Assembly: GCA_019234295.1 (NCBI GenBank)
Contig: JAFALK010000024.1
Coordinates: 1 to 53,034, forward strand
Direction of reading: 5' to 3'
From: Roseateles sp.
Lineage (GTDB): Bacteria > Pseudomonadota > Gammaproteobacteria > Burkholderiales > Burkholderiaceae_C
Length of the DNA stretch: 53,034 bases
The notes below the pieces were generated by a model. It was not told the origin of the DNA. It was given only the letters and a program-made list of their open reading frames with translations, and ran no database searches. This document shows positions 50,795 to 53,034 of this stretch, piece after piece; positions within the stretch are counted from its first letter, which is position 1, and every line of letters starts with the position of its first letter. Made by a program: the position numbers and the translations under genes.

Positions 50795-51388
50795 CTAGGC
50801 CGCGGCGTCGGTCGTTCTGGCCTTCGTGCGCCGGACTTAACTGGTCCTCTGCGCCTCTGTGGCGTGGATTTCCAAGTCGCTGGCCGCACGCACGCCATCC
50901 CGATTCGCCTTGTCGGTCAAGGCCTTGGCGCGCAGGTCGCGGAACATCGTGGCCGCCACCTTGGCGCGCTTCACTCCTCGCTGGCAGGCCGCCGAGAGCG
51001 CCTCGTAGATCATCGGCGTGCCATCCTGCTCCCGTGATGAGTGCGCGGGTCTGGACACGCTGGGCGGTGCGCTTTTTTTCAGGTTGCGCTCGGCCTGGAG
51101 CTTTAGCAGCCTGGCAACTACCGCTTGCAGGCGCGGCGTCCAGGTGATGATCAGCGCATCAGCTCCCTCCTTCTTGGTCTTGTCGCGGCCTAGCCAAATC
51201 CCCTGGGCGCGGTCAACGGCGTGTTTTACGGCCTGCCGGCTGGGTTGCGGGCCCAGGTGGAGCAGATTCCCCTCACCTGCCGGGTTGCCAAGCCAGCAGA
51301 CGAGAGAGTCAAATTCAAATCCGGGGAGCGCCGTGAGATTGCCCGCGGAGCGGATGCTGACTGAGTCCGCGCGGCGTGTCGGAGGCAT
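50795..51388 (-). pseudogene. Tyrosine-family (phage/island) integrase remnant, stop codon at the catalytic Tyr
   Basis: The C-terminal half matches a common Burkholderiales prophage-type integrase. GIWLGRDKTKKEGADALIITWTPRL is the beta-hairpin Lys region, MFRDLRAKALTDKANRDG is box II with its Arg, and AASDLEIHATEAQRTS is the final His box. Nine residues after that His, where YVRR is expected, the codon is TAA (50837-50839). In-frame reading beyond it gives VRRTK and ends at TAG 50795. The first catalytic Arg box is absent and the 5' third is unrecognisable. It points towards tRNA-Pro, as integrases do beside their attachment site. No recombinase activity is expected. Confidence 0.7.
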
Positions 51389-51412
51389 CGGGCATTGGAG
51401 GCGCTGCGGCTC

Positions 51413-51783
51413 ATGTCCATGGACATCTCGCTAATTGCGCTGGGCATTCTGGCGGTGGGGGTGGCGCTGCTTTGCAAGCAGCTCCTGGGCCAGCGGAGAG
51501 CGCATCAGACGGCCATACGTCATGCCGATCGCTTGGCGCGGCTCCTGGCGGCCCAATCTCGCACGAATCGCATGGTTCTGCACGTACAGGACGAGCAGGC
51601 GTTGTTCGAGGAAACCTGTCGTATCTGCGTGGAGACGGGGCACGCCCGATTGGCGTGCATCTATCGCTTGGAAGGTCTGCTGGCGCGTCGGGTGGCGACG
51701 GCGGGCCCGGCGGCGTCCATGTTTGAACAAGTCCCGAATCCGCTCGATATCGCGTCGGGCCTGCAAATTTCGATTTCGCGAAC
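51413..51783 (+). pseudogene. GAF-domain signalling protein, truncated by an insertion sequence
   Basis: ATG 51413 (or 51419) follows GGAG and begins with one membrane helix (DISLIALGILAVGVALLCKQ). A linker and the start of a GAF domain follow, with LARLLAAQSRTNRMVLHV, DEQALFEETCRICVETGHARLACIYRLEG and RVATAGPAAS. This pattern is typical of the GAF modules preceding GGDEF/EAL domains in Burkholderiales. The family resemblance ends near 51770, where the sequence becomes the antisense of a transposase, so the output domain has been displaced beyond the window. The exact junction is not visible because the other IS end lies outside. Confidence 0.65.
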
Positions 51784-53034
51784 TCAACCCAGCGCGACGG
51801 CGTGCCGATGGTCGACGGTTGTTGATCGGTCTGAGGTGGTCGTGGAGCGACGCAGGGCCTCCCAGGCGAGTGCAGCCATTCGTTGCAGGCACAAGAGAAG
51901 GGCCGCCAGGCCCAGGCGCACGATGGCGCGCAGCAGCCATCTGATGTTGAAGCCAGCCGCACACAGCACGGCATGCAGAGCGTCCCCCTCGCTGCCCTTG
52001 AGCCAGCACCGGTGCATCCCGTTGTCCTGCTTGGTGTGGCCGATCGCCGGCTCGATCGCCTGACGCCGCTTGAGCCAGCGCCGCTGCACATCGGTCATCG
52101 TCTTGCTCTTGCCACGATGGATCACCTGGACCGGTGCAACCTCGTGATCCACGCCGCGGTAGCCCAGGTCGACGATGGCCGTTGTGGGCTTCACGCCGAT
52201 GTCCTGCAGCAGTACCGTGGTCTGCTCGAGCTGCGCGGCCAGGGTGTGGCCGTCGTACGGGTTGCCGGGGAAGCTCCTGGCGCCCACCATCAGGCCTTGC
52301 TTGTGAGTCACCGCCAGGCTCACCTTGCAGCCGAACTCGTAGGGCTGGCGGGCTTTCCCTTTTCCGATGCACTCCGCCTCGGGCGCGTGCAGCGCATAGA
52401 GCTTGCCCTTGTCGTGAGGGCGCTGCGTGCGGATGCGCTCGGCGCGTTCGAGCCAGATATTCAGCCGATCCTGCGCCTCCCGCGGGAGGTCCACCATCTT
52501 GCGCTGCACGTCGCGCAGCAGCGCCCCCAGGATCGTTCTCTGGCGTCGCAGGACGCGCTTCAAGCGCTTGAACTGTTTGGCGTGGGCATAGCCGGCTGCG
52601 CGCCGGCGCAGCGCCTTGCCCTCGCGCTGGTGCGTCTGCTTGAGCTGCAGGCCCGCGCGCTGCGCCAGCCGCGCGATCTTCTCGCGCGCCACCTCCAGCA
52701 GCCGGCTGTCGGTCGGGTACGCGATGGCCTTCTCCTGGACGGTGCTGTCGACGATCACGCGTTCGAACTCCGCCGGCTTGATCGCCTTCATGCCCACGGC
52801 GGCCTCGATCGTCGTCTTCAGCAACTGCTCGACGCCAGCCTCTCCAAGCACGCGGCGGAAGCGCCCGATCTGTGTGGCATCGCAGGGCAGCCGCGCCTCG
52901 AAGTACTGGTTGCCGCTGAAGAACTGGAAGTACACGTCCTGGGCCCAGCGCTCCACCACCGACTCGTCGCTCTCGCCATAGGCGTGTTTCAAGTACAGCA
53001 GCGCCACCATCAGCCGGATCGGCAGTCGCGGGCG
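51760..53034. mobile_element. IS5-family insertion sequence, one end beyond the window
   Basis: The element occupies the right edge, with its left end somewhere between about 51750 and 51784, inside the GAF gene. It carries one transposase gene on the minus strand. Terminal inverted repeats and target duplication cannot be defined because only one end is present. Confidence 0.65.
51784..53034 (-). CDS. IS5-family DDE transposase (5' end outside the window)
   Basis: The frame is open to the right edge, reading RPRLPIRLMVALLYLKHAYG, the usual IS5-family opening, so the start lies beyond 53034. At least 416 residues are present. The DDE triad is visible as VIVDSTVQEKAIAYPTDSRLL (first Asp), TAIVDLGYRG (second Asp) and RQAIEPAIGHTKQDNGM (Glu, with the Y/R-x-x-E-x-x-x-G-H-K-like signature). 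PYEFGCKVSLAVTHKQG is the strand before the second Asp. The last 25 residues are Ser/Thr/Arg-rich and not family-like; they probably reflect the IS end. The gene seems intact within the window and could be active. Confidence 0.88.
   Translation of the reverse strand, partial: RPRLPIRLMVALLYLKHAYGESDESVVERWAQDVYFQFFSGNQYFEARLPCDATQIGRFRRVLGEAGVEQLLKTTIEAAVGMKAIKPAEFERVIVDSTVQEKAIAYPTDSRLLEVAREKIARLAQRAGLQLKQTHQREGKALRRRAAGYAHAKQFKRLKRVLRRQRTILGALLRDVQRKMVDLPREAQDRLNIWLERAERIRTQRPHDKGKLYALHAPEAECIGKGKARQPYEFGCKVSLAVTHKQGLMVGARSFPGNPYDGHTLAAQLEQTTVLLQDIGVKPTTAIVDLGYRGVDHEVAPVQVIHRGKSKTMTDVQRRWLKRRQAIEPAIGHTKQDNGMHRCWLKGSEGDALHAVLCAAGFNIRWLLRAIVRLGLAALLLCLQRMAALAWEALRRSTTTSDRSTTVDHRHAVALG

Noticed and set aside
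50761..50796. AGTTTCG/CGAAACT inverted repeat as integrase core site
   Set aside because: Only 7 bp arms 22 bp apart, and it does not resemble the tRNA 3' end; too weak to call an attachment site.

Overview
The window looks like a chromosomal stretch of a high-GC betaproteobacterium of the order Burkholderiales. Three things point there: the gene order carA-carB-greA-DUF4149-yhbY-rlmE-ftsH-folP-glmM-pstSCAB-phoU-phoB-phoR, the surE-pcm-nlpD-rpoS-rlmD cluster, and a cysteine-free (type B) ribosomal protein L31. The genus cannot be fixed from sequence alone. Most of the window is housekeeping; accessory DNA is confined to the two ends.

Layout. 1-392: 3' remnant of a sensor histidine kinase with a 7-bp tandem repeat in its ATP lid. 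385-7008: guaC, a FabH-type ketoacyl synthase, PBP1A (mrcA), exonuclease I (sbcB) and a small secreted NTF2-like protein. 7132-8431: a PAS/GGDEF-like protein with a ruined GGDEF motif and a miniature flagellar rod-like protein. 8636-14403: a LysR gene followed by a translationally coupled envelope-spanning efflux operon (FUSC inner-membrane protein, DUF1656, HlyD-type adaptor, NodT-type outer-membrane lipoprotein). 14431-15171: an orphan LuxR-type response regulator on the minus strand. 15394-20343: surE-pcm-nlpD-rpoS-rlmD. 20453-22387: a secreted GH5 glycosidase and a GlcG/HbpS-type protein. 22588-33395: carAB, greA, DUF4149, yhbY (minus), rlmE, ftsH, folP, glmM. 33550-40157: the complete phosphate regulon pstSCAB-phoU-phoBR behind Pho boxes. 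40114-44763 (minus strand): an XRE regulator with a membrane partner, a GT-C type membrane protein, rpmE2, rho and trxA. 44824-50606: an AddB-like/AddA-like helicase-nuclease pair. 50616-50692: tRNA-Pro(TGG). 50795-53034: decayed mobile DNA beside the tRNA, made of a tyrosine integrase with a stop codon at its catalytic Tyr position, a GAF-protein gene broken by an insertion sequence, and an IS5-like transposase running off the right edge.

How it works together. The phosphate block is a closed control circuit: PstSCAB imports phosphate, PhoU/PhoR/PhoB sense and respond, and Pho-box half-sites lie upstream of pstS on both strands. ftsH has a sigma-32 type promoter. The XRE pair, carAB, the GH5 gene and the LysR-efflux operon each have a clear dyad in the right place for an operator. 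yhbY and rlmE start 21 bp apart back to back over one shared -10 element, and several other genes have a -10-like hexamer 6-9 nt before the start codon, suggesting leaderless or nearly leaderless transcripts.

I found no CRISPR array, no obvious defence system and no wholly novel gene cassette. The best leads are regulatory or evolutionary: the kinase-lid repeat, an attenuator-like hairpin before the FabH-type gene, the bidirectional leaderless promoter, and the integrase inactivated at its nucleophile. No stretch longer than about 300 bases lacks a gene.
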